Part shown: one piece after another, positions 20,303 to 29,937 of the stretch | Layout of the letters: each line of letters begins with the position of its first letter | How positions within the stretch are numbered: the first letter of the stretch is position 1 | Assembly (NCBI RefSeq): GCF_000739555.1 | Contig: NZ_BBJN01000010.1 | Span: forward strand, 1-63,589 | Direction of reading: 5' to 3' | Length of the DNA: 63,589 nt | Source of the DNA: Halolamina rubra | GTDB taxonomy: Archaea > Halobacteriota > Halobacteria > Halobacteriales > Haloferacaceae | The notes under the pieces: generated by a model | Seen by the model: only the letters and a program-made list of their open reading frames with translations | What the model was told of the DNA's origin: nothing | The model's database searches: none | Translations under genes and position numbers: made by a program

Positions 20303-22894
20303 ATGGGAACGCGAACAGCACAACTGAACGTCACGGGCATGTCCTGCGCCAACTGCTCGGCGACGGTCGGCGAGGCGCTGGAGCTGCTCGACGGCGTCGA
20401 GGCGGCGAGCGTCAACTACGCCACCGACGAGGGCTCCGTCGAGTACGACCCCGAGCAGGTGTCGCTCGGCGAGATCTACGACGCCATCGAGTCGGCGGGC
20501 TACGGCGTCGTCTCGGAGACGGTGTCGATCGCCATCTCCGACATGTCGTGTGCGAACTGCGCGGAGGCCAACGAGGACGCCCTCGAAGACCTCCCCGGCG
20601 TCGTCGACGCCGAAGTGAACTACGCGACCGACGAGGCACAGGTCACCTACAACCCCGAGGACACGTCGCTCTCGGCGATGTACGACGCGATCGAGGACGC
20701 GGGGTACACCCCCGTCCGCGAGGACGGCGAGGAGGAGGCGGGCGAGTCCGCCCGCGACGCCGCCCGCAACGAGGAGATCCGCAAACAGCTCCGGCTAACG
20801 CTGTTCGGCGCCGCGCTGTCGGTGCCGCTTCTGTTCTTCCTGCTCGAACATTTCTTCTTCGACAGCCTGCTCGGCGACTCGCTGCTGGGCGTGCCGCTGG
20901 GCTGGGTGATGTTCGGGCTCGCGACGCCGGTTCAGGTCGTGCTCGGCCGGCCGTTCTACAGGAACTCCTACAAGGCGCTCGTGACGAACGGGCGCGCCAA
21001 CATGGACGTGCTGATCGCGCTCGGCTCCACCACCGCGTACGCCTACTCCGTCGCGGTGCTCGCGGAGCTGATCGCGGGCAGCCTCTACTTCGACACGGCG
21101 GCGCTGATCCTCGTGTTCATCACGCTCGGCAACTACCTCGAGGCGCGCTCGAAGGGGCAGGCCGGCGAGGCGCTCCGGACCCTGCTGGAGATGGAGGCCG
21201 ACACCGCGACCGTCGTCGACGACGACGGGAACGAGGAGGAGATCCCGCTCGAGGACGTCGCGGTCGGCGACCGGATGAAGGTCCGGCCGGGCGAGCAGAT
21301 CCCCACCGACGGCGTGGTCGTCGACGGCCAGTCCGCCGTCGACGAGTCGATGGTCACCGGCGAGTCCGTCCCCGTCGAGAAGACCGAGGGCGACGAGGTC
21401 GTCGGCTCCACGATCAACGAGAACGGCGTGCTGGTCGTCGAGGCGACGAAGGTCGGCGCCGACACGGCGCTCCAGCAGATCGTCCAGACGGTGAAGGAGG
21501 CGCAGTCCCGCCAGCCCGACATCCAGAACCTGGCGGACCGCATCTCCGCGTACTTCGTGCCGGCGGTGATCGTCAACGCCGTGTTCTGGGGCGCGGTCTG
21601 GTACCTGTTCCCGCAGGCGCTCGCGGGGCTCGTCGGCTCGCTCCCGCTGTGGGGGCTGGTCGCCGGCGGCCCGGCGGTCGCGGGCGGGACGGTCTCGGTG
21701 TTCGAGTTCGCGATCGTCGTGTTCGCCTCCGCGGTGCTGATCGCCTGTCCCTGTGCGCTGGGGCTCGCGACGCCGGCGGCGACGATGGTCGGGACGACGA
21801 TCGGCGCCCAGAACGGCGTGCTGTTCAAGGGCGGCGACATCCTCGAGCGCGCGAAGGACGTCGACACGGTCGTGTTCGACAAGACCGGGACGCTCACCGA
21901 GGGCGAGATGGAGCTCACCGACGTGGTCGTGTTCGACGGCGCCCGCGCCGACGGCGGTGACGCCGCGCCGGACGGCGGCCAGCTGGCCGAACGCGAGCAG
22001 TTCGACGAGGACGACGTGCTGCGGTTCGCGGCGATCGCGGAGAGCGGGAGCGAACACCCGCTGGCTCGCGCGATCGTCGACGGCGCCGAGGCGCGCGGGA
22101 TCGAGGTCGGCTCGCCCGAGAGCTTCGAGAACGTCCCCGGCCACGGCATCCGCGCCACGGTCGAGGGCGGCGAGGTGCTGGTCGGCAACCGGAAGCTGCT
22201 CCGCGAGCACGGCGTCGACCCCGAGCCCGCCGCGGAGACGATGGAGCGACTCGAGAGCGAGGGGAAGACGGCGATGCTCGTCGCCTACGAGGGCGACCTC
22301 GTGGGCGTCGTCGCCGACGCCGACACGGTGAAGGAGAGCGCGAAGTCCGCCGTGAGCCAGCTCCGGGAGCGCGGCGTCGACGTGATGATGCTCACCGGCG
22401 ACAACGAGCGGACCGCCCGCGCGGTCGCCGAGCAGGTCGGCATCGACCCCGACAACGTCCGCGCGGAGGTGCTGCCCGAGGACAAGTCCGACGCCGTCGA
22501 GGCGATCCAGGCCGAGGGCCGCCAGGCGATGATGGTCGGCGACGGCGTCAACGACGCGCCGGCGCTGGCGGTCGCCTACGTCGGCACCGCGATCGGCTCC
22601 GGCACCGACGTGGCCATCGAGGCCGCCGACGTGACGCTGATGCGCGACGATCCCGTCGACGTGGTGAAGGCGATCCGGATCTCCGACGCGACGCTGCAGA
22701 AGATCAAGCAGAACCTCGTCTGGGCGCTGGGGTACAACACGGCGATGATCCCGCTTGCCTCGCTTGGGCTGCTCCAGCCGGTGCTCGCCGCGGGGGCGAT
22801 GGCGTTCTCGTCGCTGTCGGTGCTGACGAACAGCCTGCTGTTCCGCGGCTACACGCCGGACGAGGACTACGAACTGCTGGGCCGCCTGCGGTAG
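20303..22894 (+). CDS. copA: Copper-translocating P-type ATPase CopA (P1B-1)
   Basis: An 863-aa Cu+ exporter. Two N-terminal heavy-metal domains carry CxxC pairs: GMSCANC (C15, C18) and DMSCANC (C83, C86). Eight membrane helices are expected. The actuator has TGES near 352. The transmembrane CPC motif ACPCALG (C482-C484) indicates Cu+/Ag+. Phosphorylation aspartate D526 sits in [10 protein letters not shown], the nucleotide-binding HP motif in [12 protein letters not shown], and the hinge in [11 protein letters not shown]. The C-terminal metal residues NTAMIP and SSLSVLTNS are present. Everything needed for function is intact. It probably protects against excess copper and is controlled at the upstream palindrome. 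Confidence 0.96.
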   Translation: MGTRTAQLNVTGMSCANCSATVGEALELLDGVEAASVNYATDEGSVEYDPEQVSLGEIYDAIESAGYGVVSETVSIAISDMSCANCAEANEDALEDLPGVVDAEVNYATDEAQVTYNPEDTSLSAMYDAIEDAGYTPVREDGEEEAGESARDAARNEEIRKQLRLTLFGAALSVPLLFFLLEHFFFDSLLGDSLLGVPLGWVMFGLATPVQVVLGRPFYRNSYKALVTNGRANMDVLIALGSTTAYAYSVAVLAELIAGSLYFDTAALILVFITLGNYLEARSKGQAGEALRTLLEMEADTATVVDDDGNEEEIPLEDVAVGDRMKVRPGEQIPTDGVVVDGQSAVDESMVTGESVPVEKTEGDEVVGSTINENGVLVVEATKVGADTALQQIVQTVKEAQSRQPDIQNLADRISAYFVPAVIVNAVFWGAVWYLFPQALAGLVGSLPLWGLVAGGPAVAGGTVSVFEFAIVVFASAVLIACPCALGLATPAATMVGTTIGAQNGVLFKGGDILERAKDVDTVVFDKTGTLTEGEMELTDVVVFDGARADGGDAAPDGGQLAEREQFDEDDVLRFAAIAESGSEHPLARAIVDGAEARGIEVGSPESFENVPGHGIRATVEGGEVLVGNRKLLREHGVDPEPAAETMERLESEGKTAMLVAYEGDLVGVVADADTVKESAKSAVSQLRERGVDVMMLTGDNERTARAVAEQVGIDPDNVRAEVLPEDKSDAVEAIQAEGRQAMMVGDGVNDAPALAVAYVGTAIGSGTDVAIEAADVTLMRDDPVDVVKAIRISDATLQKIKQNLVWALGYNTAMIPLASLGLLQPVLAAGAMAFSSLSVLTNSLLFRGYTPDEDYELLGRLR

Positions 22895-22919
22895 GCGGCG
22901 CGTCCGCTCTCGGCTACTG

Positions 22920-22931
22920 ATTTTTCGAAAA
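22920..22931 (+). terminator. T-rich terminator between convergent copA and tfb
   Basis: An ATTTTTCGAAAA stretch follows the copA stop by about 26 bp. The run of T in an otherwise GC-rich gap fits archaeal oligo-T termination. It is palindromic (TTTTCGAAAA), so it could serve both convergent genes. Confidence 0.5.
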
Positions 22932-23014
22932 GTGATCGTCGACCGAAGAACCCGCAGTCGCGTCGTTTAGCGTCGACGCCCGTCCATCTCGACGTCGCCG
23001 ACGCCGTCAGCTAC

Positions 23015-23989
23015 TCAGGCGGCGCCCGCGGCCGCGCCGGAGTCCGCGGATTCGGCGGCCTGGAGCAGCTCCTGGTAGCGGTTGCGGATAGTGACCTCGC
23101 TCATGTCGGTGGCGGCGCTGACCTCCGACTGCGTGAGCGCGTTGTTGGTCAGCACGCCCGCGGCGTAGATCGCGGCCGCGGCGAGGCCGACGGGCGACTT
23201 GCCCGAGTGGACGTTCTGACGCTTGGCGGTCTCGAGCAGCTCGCGGGCGCGGCGCTCGGTCTCGTCGTCGAGGTCGAGCTCGCTCGCGAACCGCGGGAGG
23301 TACTCCAGCGGGTCGGCGGGCTGGACCTCGAGCTTGAGCTCCCGCACGATGTAGCGGTAGGCGCGCTTGAACGTCGCCTGGTCGACGCGGGAGACGGCGC
23401 TCATCTCGTCGAGGCTGCGGGGGACGTTCCCCATCCGGGCCGCGGCGTGGAGGCTCGCGGTGGCGATCCCCTCGATCGAGCGGCCGGGGAGCAGGTCCTT
23501 GTCGAGCGCCTGTCGGTAGATCACCGACGCCGTCTCGCGGACGTTCTCCGGGAGGCCGAGCGCCGAGGCCATGCGGTCGATCTCGCCCAGCGCCTGCTTC
23601 AGGTTGCGCTCCTTGTGGTCGCGGGTGCGGAACCGCTCGTTCCACGTCCGCAGGCGCTGCATCTTCTCGCGCTGACTCGCCGACAGCTGGTTGCCGTAGG
23701 CGTCCTTGTTCTGCCAGCCGATGTTGGTCGAGAGGCCGTCGTCGTGCATCATCTTCGTCGTCGGCGCGCCGACGCGGGACTTCTCGTCCTTCTCGCCGGC
23801 GTCGAACGCGCGCCACTCGGGGCCGCGGTCGATGCCGCCTTCGTCGACGACGAGGCCACAGTCCGCACAGACCGTCTCGGCCTGCGACTCGTTCGTCTCG
23901 AGGTTGCCACCGCACTCGGGGCAGTGGTGCTCCTGCTCGGTCTCTGCCCGCTCGGTCTCGGTTTCGCGGTGGGTGGTGTTCGTGCTCAT
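23015..23989 (-). CDS. tfb: Transcription initiation factor IIB (TFB)
   Basis: A 324-aa basal transcription factor that bridges TBP-DNA and RNA polymerase. N-terminal zinc ribbon with C23, C26, C41, C44; B-reader/linker (GPEWRAFD...KSRVGAPTTKMMHDDGLSTNIGW); two cyclin-like repeats (about 125-210 and 215-310) with RSIEGIATASLHAAAR and GKSPVGLAAAAIYAAG. The C-terminal tail is Ala-rich. Haloarchaea have several TFB paralogues that tune promoter choice; which one this is cannot be told here. ATG 23989 is preferred to an upstream in-frame ATG because the strong TATA box places the transcript start near 24035. Confidence 0.95.
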   Translation of the reverse strand: MSTNTTHRETETERAETEQEHHCPECGGNLETNESQAETVCADCGLVVDEGGIDRGPEWRAFDAGEKDEKSRVGAPTTKMMHDDGLSTNIGWQNKDAYGNQLSASQREKMQRLRTWNERFRTRDHKERNLKQALGEIDRMASALGLPENVRETASVIYRQALDKDLLPGRSIEGIATASLHAAARMGNVPRSLDEMSAVSRVDQATFKRAYRYIVRELKLEVQPADPLEYLPRFASELDLDDETERRARELLETAKRQNVHSGKSPVGLAAAAIYAAGVLTNNALTQSEVSAATDMSEVTIRNRYQELLQAAESADSGAAAGAA

Positions 23990-24057
23990 TGATTGGAACC
24001 GAAGTGTCCCGACGCGGGGGCATCGGGCTGTCTTCACCCAAGGGTAAGACAGTAAAG

Positions 24058-24065
24058 TATATAAA
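24058..24065 (-). promoter_or_regulatory. TATA box of tfb
   Basis: On the minus strand TTTATATA, preceded by an A-rich BRE-like AAAAGA. It predicts a transcript start near 24035 and a 5' leader of about 45 nt. This is the best consensus TATA box in the window. Confidence 0.7.
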
Positions 24066-24241
24066 TCTTTTGCCCAAGTCTATCACGGTTTATCGGCTTG
24101 ATTCGCCAGTATTCGGCAGGTAGAACCGAAACAGAGAGACCGGTAGCTTCTTGAGTGGCATAACCTTGTGTAAGTGTCACACGATTCCGACGCGGGCCGC
24201 TGCTGGCGCCGGGATTTCCGCGCCGAAAACGGCCCACGTCC

Positions 24242-25057
24242 TCAGTCGTCGGCGACCGCACAGCCGCCCGCGTAGTCGACGCCGGCGAGGTCGTCGATGC
24301 CGTCGTCGCCACACACCGGGCAGTCGGGGTTCTGCCTGTACGGCACCGTCTCGAAGGAGAGCTCCCGGGCGTCGTAGAACAGCAGCCGCCCCGTGAGCGT
24401 GTCGCCCAGTCCGAGCAGCACTTTCACCGCCTCGGTCGCCTGGAGACAGCCGACGGTGCCGGGGAGCACGCCCAGCACGCCCGTCGTCGCACAGTCCGGC
24501 ACCGTCCCGGGCTCGGGCGGCTCGGGGAACAGACAGCGGTAGCAGGGCCCCTCCGGGCTGAGGGTGGTGATCTGCCCCTCGAACTTGTAGATCGCGCCGT
24601 GACAGAGCGGCACCCCCTCGATCCGGCAGGCGTCGTTGAGCATGTACCGCGTGGGGAAGTTGTCGGTGCAGTCGACGACCACGTCGTAGTCGGCGACCAG
24701 CTCTCGGGCCTCCTCGGGCGCGATGCGTCGCTCCATCGCCTCGACGTCGACGTCGGGGTTGAGGTCGTTGACGAACTCTTCGGCGCTGTCGGCCTTCGCC
24801 CGCCCCACGTCGGCGTCGCGGTGGATCACCTGGCGCTGGAGGTTCGAGCGCTCGACCACGTCGTCGTCGACGATCCCCAGCCGGCCCACGCCCGCGGCCG
24901 CTAGGTACTGGATCACCGGCGCGCCGAGGCCGCCGGCGCCGACGACCAGCGCGCTGCCCTCGAGCAGGCGCTTCTGGCCCTCCGGCCCCACGTCGTCGAG
25001 GATGATGTGCCGGGAGTACCGGTCTAACTGCGTCGCGTCGAGCGAGAGGTCGCTCAT
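24242..25057 (-). CDS. ubaA: Ubiquitin-like protein-activating enzyme E1 (UbaA; ThiF/MoeB family)
   Basis: A 271-aa E1-like enzyme that adenylates the C-terminus of SAMP proteins for protein sampylation, tRNA thiolation and molybdopterin synthesis. Nucleotide motif GAGGLGAP at about 40-47; adenylate contacts SNLQRQ; a CYRC zinc pair (C172, C175) matched by CPVC near the C-terminus; the active-site Cys in TVPDCATTG at residue 189, the expected position for haloarchaeal UbaA. No rhodanese domain is present. The start is set by ATG 25057 just before the conserved LDRYSRH motif. Confidence 0.93.
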   Translation of the reverse strand: MSDLSLDATQLDRYSRHIILDDVGPEGQKRLLEGSALVVGAGGLGAPVIQYLAAAGVGRLGIVDDDVVERSNLQRQVIHRDADVGRAKADSAEEFVNDLNPDVDVEAMERRIAPEEARELVADYDVVVDCTDNFPTRYMLNDACRIEGVPLCHGAIYKFEGQITTLSPEGPCYRCLFPEPPEPGTVPDCATTGVLGVLPGTVGCLQATEAVKVLLGLGDTLTGRLLFYDARELSFETVPYRQNPDCPVCGDDGIDDLAGVDYAGGCAVADD

Positions 25058-25159
25058 GGGGTGTACTGGGGCCCCGCCGGGGTTAAGCGCACGGACGGTG
25101 GCCCGTCGTCGCCGTGCCTCCGTCGCAGGTGCCTTCCCTCCCCCGGCCCACTCCCGGGT

Positions 25160-26167
25160 ATGGTCACGACCAAGCGCTACCACCTCGCCCAGCGACCCGC
25201 GGGCGTCCCGGACGACGACACGTTCGACCTGCGGGAGATCGACCTCGACGACCCCGCCGGCGGCGAGGCGCTCGTGAAGCTCCGCTACCTCTCGGTCGAC
25301 CCGTACATGCGCGGCCGGATGGACGCCGGCGAGTCCTACGCGGAGCCGTGGGAGGTGGGCGACCCGCTCCGGGGCGCCGCCGTCGGCGAGGTCGTCGACG
25401 AGACCGGGACCGAGTTCGACGCCGGCGACACCGTCGTCGGCAACATGACCTGGGCCGAGTACCACCTCGCCGACGCGAGCGAGCTCCAGCGCATCGAGAC
25501 CGGCGCGCTCCCGGTGTCGACCGCGCTGGGCGTCGTCGGCATGCCCGGCCGGACGGCGTACTTCGGCACGCGCGAGGTGCTCGAACCGCGGGCCGGCGAC
25601 ACGGTCGTCGTCAGCGCCGCCGCGGGCGCGGTGGGCTCGGTCGTCGGCCAGCTCGCCAAGCTCCAGGGGGCGAAAGTGATCGGCTTCGCCGGCAGCGACG
25701 AGAAGTGCGAGGTCGTCGAGGACGAGTTCGGCTTCGACGCCTGCATCAACTACGAGTCGACCGACGACTACGTCGCGGCGCTCGCCGACGCGGCGCCGGA
25801 GGGCGTCGACGGCTACTTCGACAACGTGGGTGGCCCCATCACGGACGCGGTGTTCTCCCACCTCAACGTCGACGCCCGCGTGGCGGTCTGCGGGCAGATC
25901 GCGCTGTACAACGCCGAGGAGCAGCCGACCGGCCCGCGGAAGCTGGGGAAGCTGATCGAGAGCCGTGCTCGCGTCCAGGGGCTGCTCGTGAGCGACTTCG
26001 CGCCGCGGTTCGAGCAGGCCAGCGCGGACCTGGCGGAGTGGGTCGCCGCCGGCGAGATCCAGTACCGCGAGACGGTGACGGAGGGGCTGGCGAACGCTCC
26101 CGACGCGTTCCTCGGGCTGTTCGAGGGGGAGAACGTCGGGAAGCAGGTGGTGAAAGTCAGCGACTGA
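25160..26167 (+). CDS. NADP-dependent MDR oxidoreductase (CurA / prostaglandin reductase-like)
   Basis: A 335-aa medium-chain reductase without zinc ligands. The N-terminus RYHLAQRPAG, the SVDPYMRGRM motif, the nucleotide-binding SAAAGAVGSVVGQ and the DGYFDNVGG stretch are hallmarks of the leukotriene-B4 12-hydroxydehydrogenase/curcumin reductase group, which reduce alpha,beta-unsaturated carbonyls. It is divergent from ubaA with about 100 bp between them. Its physiological substrate is unknown. Confidence 0.9.
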   Translation: MVTTKRYHLAQRPAGVPDDDTFDLREIDLDDPAGGEALVKLRYLSVDPYMRGRMDAGESYAEPWEVGDPLRGAAVGEVVDETGTEFDAGDTVVGNMTWAEYHLADASELQRIETGALPVSTALGVVGMPGRTAYFGTREVLEPRAGDTVVVSAAAGAVGSVVGQLAKLQGAKVIGFAGSDEKCEVVEDEFGFDACINYESTDDYVAALADAAPEGVDGYFDNVGGPITDAVFSHLNVDARVAVCGQIALYNAEEQPTGPRKLGKLIESRARVQGLLVSDFAPRFEQASADLAEWVAAGEIQYRETVTEGLANAPDAFLGLFEGENVGKQVVKVSD

Positions 26168-26181
26168 GGGGCTGTTTCTCT

Positions 26182-26360
26182 AGTCGCTGTTCCTCCCGCG
26201 AACGGTGCCGCGGAGCGAGCATGGCCACTTGGACCGCACCGCCACGCACCGCCCACAGCCTCCCCAGCCGATTCGCTCCCGTACGGTCGCTCATCCCTCG
26301 CGCGCTCGTTCGCGTCCGTCGACGCTCACGTCGCGCGCCACCGCACAGCAGTCGCTGTTC
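26182..26360 (+). repeat. Dispersed intergenic repeat, copy B, flanked by an 11-bp direct repeat
   Basis: AGTCGCTGTTC occurs at 26182-26192 and again at 26350-26360. Between them lies the repeat shared with 13420-13492 (blocks at 26259-26271, 26294-26303 and 26309-26325). The flanking direct repeat could be a target-site duplication of a small non-autonomous element, or chance. No transposase is present. Confidence 0.5.
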
Positions 26361-26396
26361 GAGATAGCGTCGAACGAAAAACGCGCCGCGATCGGC

Positions 26397-26412
26397 GTTA
26401 CACAGTCACGGC
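26397..26412 (+). repeat. Short repeat GTTACACAGTCACGGC
   Basis: This 16-mer differs by a 2-nt deletion from an 18-mer that occurs twice at 35401-35418 and 35473-35490. Like those copies it sits just downstream of a minus-strand gene (here rpl15e). Confidence 0.5.
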
Positions 26413-26468
26413 GTGAGTTCGTTGGCGACGACACGGCGGTCGTCGCAGCTCACGAGCCGTGGCTGGTG

Positions 26469-27059
26469 TTACTTCCCGCCGCGGTTGCCCGACGCAACGC
26501 TCGGGCGGACCTTCTCGGAGCCCTTCCCCCGGGTGCGAAGCCCGCGGTTGGACTTGCCGGCGTTGGTGAGGCCGCGGAACGCGCGGCCGGTCTGGGAGTC
26601 GTCGCAGATCCAGTTGAGGTCGTCGTCGTTCTGGATCGCGGCGTGTTCGGGGTCCACGAGGATCGCCTCGAACCACTTCTGGGAGCCGTCCTCGCCGACC
26701 CAGTAGGAGTTCATCACCCGGAGGTTCGGGTACTTGCGCGTCGCGCGCTCCTCGGCGATCCGCTGGATCGAGGTCCGGCGGCCGAGGCGGTTGACGCCCT
26801 GGCGCTTCGAGCGGCGGCCGGCCTTGTGTCGGCGCTTGCGCGCGCCGCCCTTGCGGACGGCGATGCGGACGACGACGATGCCCTGCTTCGCCTTGTAGCC
26901 CAGTTCGCGGGCCTTGTCCAGCCGGGTCGGGCGCTCGACGCGCTCGATGGCGCCCTGGTTCCGCCATTCCTGTTTTCGCTGCCACTGCAGCTCGGCGAGC
27001 TTGCCGTCGCCGGGCTGCTTCCACGCGTCCTTGATGTGGGAGTAGAAGCTTCGTGCCAT
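26469..27059 (-). CDS. rpl15e: 50S ribosomal protein L15e
   Basis: A 196-aa large-subunit ribosomal protein. The start MARSFYSHIKDAWK is the family signature. It is strongly basic in the middle (GGARKRRHKAGRRSKRQG) and contains RVMNSYWVGEDGSQKWFE and the C-terminal GLTNAGKSNRGLRTRGKG. The length is normal. Its upstream gap carries two GC hairpins and a typical minus-strand promoter stretch (GAAACCCTTACC near 27220-27235). A basic protein like this stands out from the acidic proteome. Confidence 0.96.
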   Translation of the reverse strand: MARSFYSHIKDAWKQPGDGKLAELQWQRKQEWRNQGAIERVERPTRLDKARELGYKAKQGIVVVRIAVRKGGARKRRHKAGRRSKRQGVNRLGRRTSIQRIAEERATRKYPNLRVMNSYWVGEDGSQKWFEAILVDPEHAAIQNDDDLNWICDDSQTGRAFRGLTNAGKSNRGLRTRGKGSEKVRPSVASGNRGGK

Positions 27060-27095
27060 GGTTCTGTGCGGGCGCTTGCGATTCAGTCGAATGTC

Positions 27096-27131
27096 GGCGG
27101 CTCCGCCGCCTCGGGAGGCGCGTCGCGCCTC
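27096..27131. other. Two hairpins between rbsK and rpl15e
   Basis: GGCGG-CT-CCGCC (27096-27107) and GAGGCGC-GTC-GCGCCTC (27115-27131) are perfect stem-loops. They may act as an rbsK-type 3' end or as a structured leader of rpl15e. The sequence alone does not decide. Confidence 0.4.
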
Positions 27132-27242
27132 TTTCGACCACATTTCGTCCCGAGCTATCGGGTGCCCACTGGCGTCCCGTCGACCAGCGAGTTGGGCGTG
27201 GATACTCGGGATTCGGTGGTAAGGGTTTCGAAGCGCCCCGAC

Positions 27243-28196
27243 TCACCGCGCGTTGACGTTCGCGTCCGCGAACGCCCGTACGTCGGCAAGCGTCGGCACG
27301 CCGTTCCGGGCGCCCCGCTCCCGCGTGGCCAGCGACGCGGCGACGGTCGCGACCTCGACCGCGTCCGGGAGCGACGCGCCGGCGGCGAGCCGGGCGCCGA
27401 GAAACCCGTTCAGCACGTCGCCCGCGCCAGTGGTGTCGGTCACCGGCACTGCCGGCGGGGAGACGCTGAACTCCCGCTCGGCGTCGACGATCACGTCGTC
27501 GCCGCCGCGTTTCCGGACGACGACGCCGTCGAACGCCTCGAGCTCGGGCTCGAGGGCGGCGTACTCGCTCTCGTTCGGCGTCACGTAGTCCACCACCGCG
27601 TCGTCGAGCAGCGCCGCCGCGCCGGCCGCGGGCGCCGGGTCGAGCACGACCGTCGGCCGGTCGGGCTCGGTCGAGAGCTCGGCGAGCAGCCGCGCGACCG
27701 GCTCCGCCGGGATCTCGTTCTGGACGAGCAGACAGTCGGCGTCGACGATCGCGTCGTAGTGGGCCTCGATGTACGCCCAGTCGACCGCGTCGTTCGCCCC
27801 GGGGCGGACGACGATCCGGTTCTCGCCGTCGTCGTCGACGAACACGTACGCCGTGCCGGTCGGCACCGACTCGTCGGTTTCCACGGGGGTCGTGTCGACG
27901 CCCGCCGCCGCGAGCCGCCGGCGCACGTCGAACTCCCCGTAGTCGCTCCCGACCTTCCCGAGCATCCGCGTGTCGGCGCCGGCACGCGCCGCGGCCGCCG
28001 CCTGGTTCGCCCCTTTGCCGCCGTGAAACACGGTGTCGGCCTCCTCGGGGAACCCCGCCGGCACCCCCGACACCTCGACGGTCTCGCCCCGCTCCGGGAA
28101 CCAGTCGTACCGGCGCTCGAGCGCGTCCAGTTCCGCGGCGCTCGCGTGCTCGACCCTGTCGACGTTGATGCTCCCGAGGCTGAGGATCCGGCTCAT
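27243..28196 (-). CDS. PfkB-family sugar kinase (ribokinase-like)
   Basis: A 317-aa kinase. Signature 1 appears as FHGGKGANQAAAAARAG near 43-60, and signature 2 as DTTGAGDVLNGFLGA near 258-272 with the catalytic aspartate in GAGD. The N-terminal GSINVDRVEHA and the two-domain length fit ribokinase, but the sugar (ribose, another pentose, or a nucleoside) is not decided by sequence. Short (46 bp and more) gaps to neighbours suggest a monocistronic gene. Confidence 0.88.
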   Translation of the reverse strand: MSRILSLGSINVDRVEHASAAELDALERRYDWFPERGETVEVSGVPAGFPEEADTVFHGGKGANQAAAAARAGADTRMLGKVGSDYGEFDVRRRLAAAGVDTTPVETDESVPTGTAYVFVDDDGENRIVVRPGANDAVDWAYIEAHYDAIVDADCLLVQNEIPAEPVARLLAELSTEPDRPTVVLDPAPAAGAAALLDDAVVDYVTPNESEYAALEPELEAFDGVVVRKRGGDDVIVDAEREFSVSPPAVPVTDTTGAGDVLNGFLGARLAAGASLPDAVEVATVAASLATRERGARNGVPTLADVRAFADANVNAR

Positions 28197-28269
28197 GGGG
28201 CGGGTTGGTGCTCCCTCACTACTCGAACGGCATAAAGAGGCGGTTCGCGGCGGGGCGTCGCGCGTGGGG

Positions 28270-29205
28270 TTATACGTACGTGAACCACTCCTCGTGGTCG
28301 TCGGTGCGACGCTCCACGAGGTCGAAGAACGCGCTCTGGAGCTCCTCGGTGACGGGGCCGCGGCCGCCGTTCCCGATCTCGACGTTGTCGACCTGTCGGA
28401 TCGGCGTCACCTCGGCGGCGCTGCCGGTGAAGAACAGCTCGTCGGCGGTGTGGAGCTCGCCGCGGGAGATGCTCACGTTGTCGTGGACCTCGTAGCCGCG
28501 CTCCTCGGCCAGCGTGATCACCGTGTCGCGGGTGATCCCGTCGAGGATCGACTCGCTCAGCCCCGGCGTGTAGATCTCGTCGTCGCGCACGAGGAAGATG
28601 TTCTCCCCGGGCCCCTCGGCGACGTTGCCCTCCTTGTTCAGGACGATCGCCTCCTCGAAGCCGTGGCGGCGGGCCTCCTCGCCGGCCAGCATGCTGTTGA
28701 CGTACAGCCCGGTGGTCTTCGCGTTGGTCGGGATCTGGCTGGAGGCGTGCTTGCGCCAGGAGGACACCTTCACCTCGATCCCGTTCTTGAGCGCCTCCTC
28801 GCCGAGGTAGGCGCCCCAGGGCCAGGCGGCGACGGTCACGTCGGTCGGGCAGTCGCCCGGCGAGACGCCCAGCGAGTTGTAGCCGTAGTACGCCAGCGGG
28901 CGGACGTACGCCGAGTCGAGGTCGTTGCGCCGGATGACCTCGAGCGTCGCCTCGGTCAGCTCCTCGCGGGAGAACTCGATCTCCATGTCGTACGGCTTCG
29001 CGGAGTTGTAGAACCGGTCGAGGTGTTCCTCCCAGCGGAAGATCGCGGTCCCCTCCTCGGTGTCGTAGGCGCGGACGCCCTCGAAGATCCCCGTGCCGTA
29101 GTGCATCGCGTGGCTCAGCACGTGGACTTGGGCGTCCTCCCAGTCGACGTACTCGCCGTTCATCCAGATCGTCCCGTCCTGCTCCATCTCCTCGAAGGCG
29201 CTCAT
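28270..29205 (-). CDS. ilvE: Branched-chain amino acid aminotransferase
   Basis: A 311-aa PLP enzyme of fold type IV that makes Leu, Ile and Val from their 2-oxo acids. WMNGEYVDWEDAQVHVLSHA and YGTGIFEGVRAY form the substrate side. The PLP lysine lies in NAKTTGLYVNSMLA, followed by EEARRHGFEEAIVLN. The C-terminal part has SRGELHTADELFFTGSAAEVTP. The length matches bacterial and archaeal IlvE. It is preceded by a short gap to ribB, likely a separate transcription unit. Confidence 0.94.
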   Translation of the reverse strand: MSAFEEMEQDGTIWMNGEYVDWEDAQVHVLSHAMHYGTGIFEGVRAYDTEEGTAIFRWEEHLDRFYNSAKPYDMEIEFSREELTEATLEVIRRNDLDSAYVRPLAYYGYNSLGVSPGDCPTDVTVAAWPWGAYLGEEALKNGIEVKVSSWRKHASSQIPTNAKTTGLYVNSMLAGEEARRHGFEEAIVLNKEGNVAEGPGENIFLVRDDEIYTPGLSESILDGITRDTVITLAEERGYEVHDNVSISRGELHTADELFFTGSAAEVTPIRQVDNVEIGNGGRGPVTEELQSAFFDLVERRTDDHEEWFTYV

Positions 29206-29253
29206 ACCCGCGTATGTGTGCGGCGGGGTCTTAAATTCGGCAGAAACGGCGAC

Positions 29254-29937
29254 TCAGTCGAGGTCGGTCAGCAGGTCGCGCCCCTCGACGTACACGAGCC
29301 CCTCGCGCTCGGCGTAGGCGCGGGCGTCGGCGGGCGTCCGGGCCTCGCCGGTGTCGCCGTCGACCATCTCGCAGACGACCACCGCCGGCTCGCGGTCGGC
29401 GGCGGCCGCCAGCGCGAGGCCGAGTTCCGTGTGGCCCTGTCGGTCCGCAAGCAGCCCCGGCGCGCCCCGCAGCAGCGTCACGTGGCCGGGCGAGCGGAAC
29501 GACTCGGCGAACTCGTCGGCGCCGAACCGCCCCGCCTCGGCGGCGTCGGCGGCCGCGCCCAGCTCGCGGATCGTCAGCGCGCGGTCGTCGTCGGTGATCC
29601 CGGTGAACGTGTCGCGGTGGTTCACCGGCAGCGAGAACGACGAGCGGTCGTCGTAGTCCAGGTGGCCCGCCGCAGTCGCGGGGTGGTCGAGCGCGTCCGC
29701 GAGGAACGGGAGCTCCCACGCCTCGGCCACGCCGTCGCTGATCGCCACGCAGATCAGCCCGCCGGCGTCGTTGCGCAGCCGGCTGACGGCGTCGGGGTCG
29801 ACCGCCGCCGCGGGGTAGACGATGTCGACCTCCCCCTCGCGGTCGGCGGCGTCGTGGATCAACACCGGCTCGCCGCGGGCGAACGCCGCCCGCGCGGCCT
29901 CGACCGCGTCGACGGCGTCGGTTCGGGTCGAGCTCAT
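29254..29937 (-). CDS. ribB: 3,4-dihydroxy-2-butanone-4-phosphate synthase
   Basis: A 227-aa enzyme converting ribulose 5-phosphate to the four-carbon unit of riboflavin. The metal-binding loop [14 protein letters not shown] and the substrate region [17 protein letters not shown] are intact, as are [13 protein letters not shown] and [11 protein letters not shown]. There is no fused GTP cyclohydrolase II domain, as in archaea, which start the pathway with ArfA. Its ATG overlaps the rbkR stop by 4 bp (ATGA), so the two genes are translationally coupled and likely share autoregulation. Confidence 0.95.
   Translation of the reverse strand: MSSTRTDAVDAVEAARAAFARGEPVLIHDAADREGEVDIVYPAAAVDPDAVSRLRNDAGGLICVAISDGVAEAWELPFLADALDHPATAAGHLDYDDRSSFSLPVNHRDTFTGITDDDRALTIRELGAAADAAEAGRFGADEFAESFRSPGHVTLLRGAPGLLADRQGHTELGLALAAAADREPAVVVCEMVDGDTGEARTPADARAYAEREGLVYVEGRDLLTDLD

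Noticed and set aside
24034..24312. 92-aa minus-strand frame upstream of tfb
   Set aside because: It covers the tfb promoter and the end of ubaA in another frame and has no protein-like pattern.
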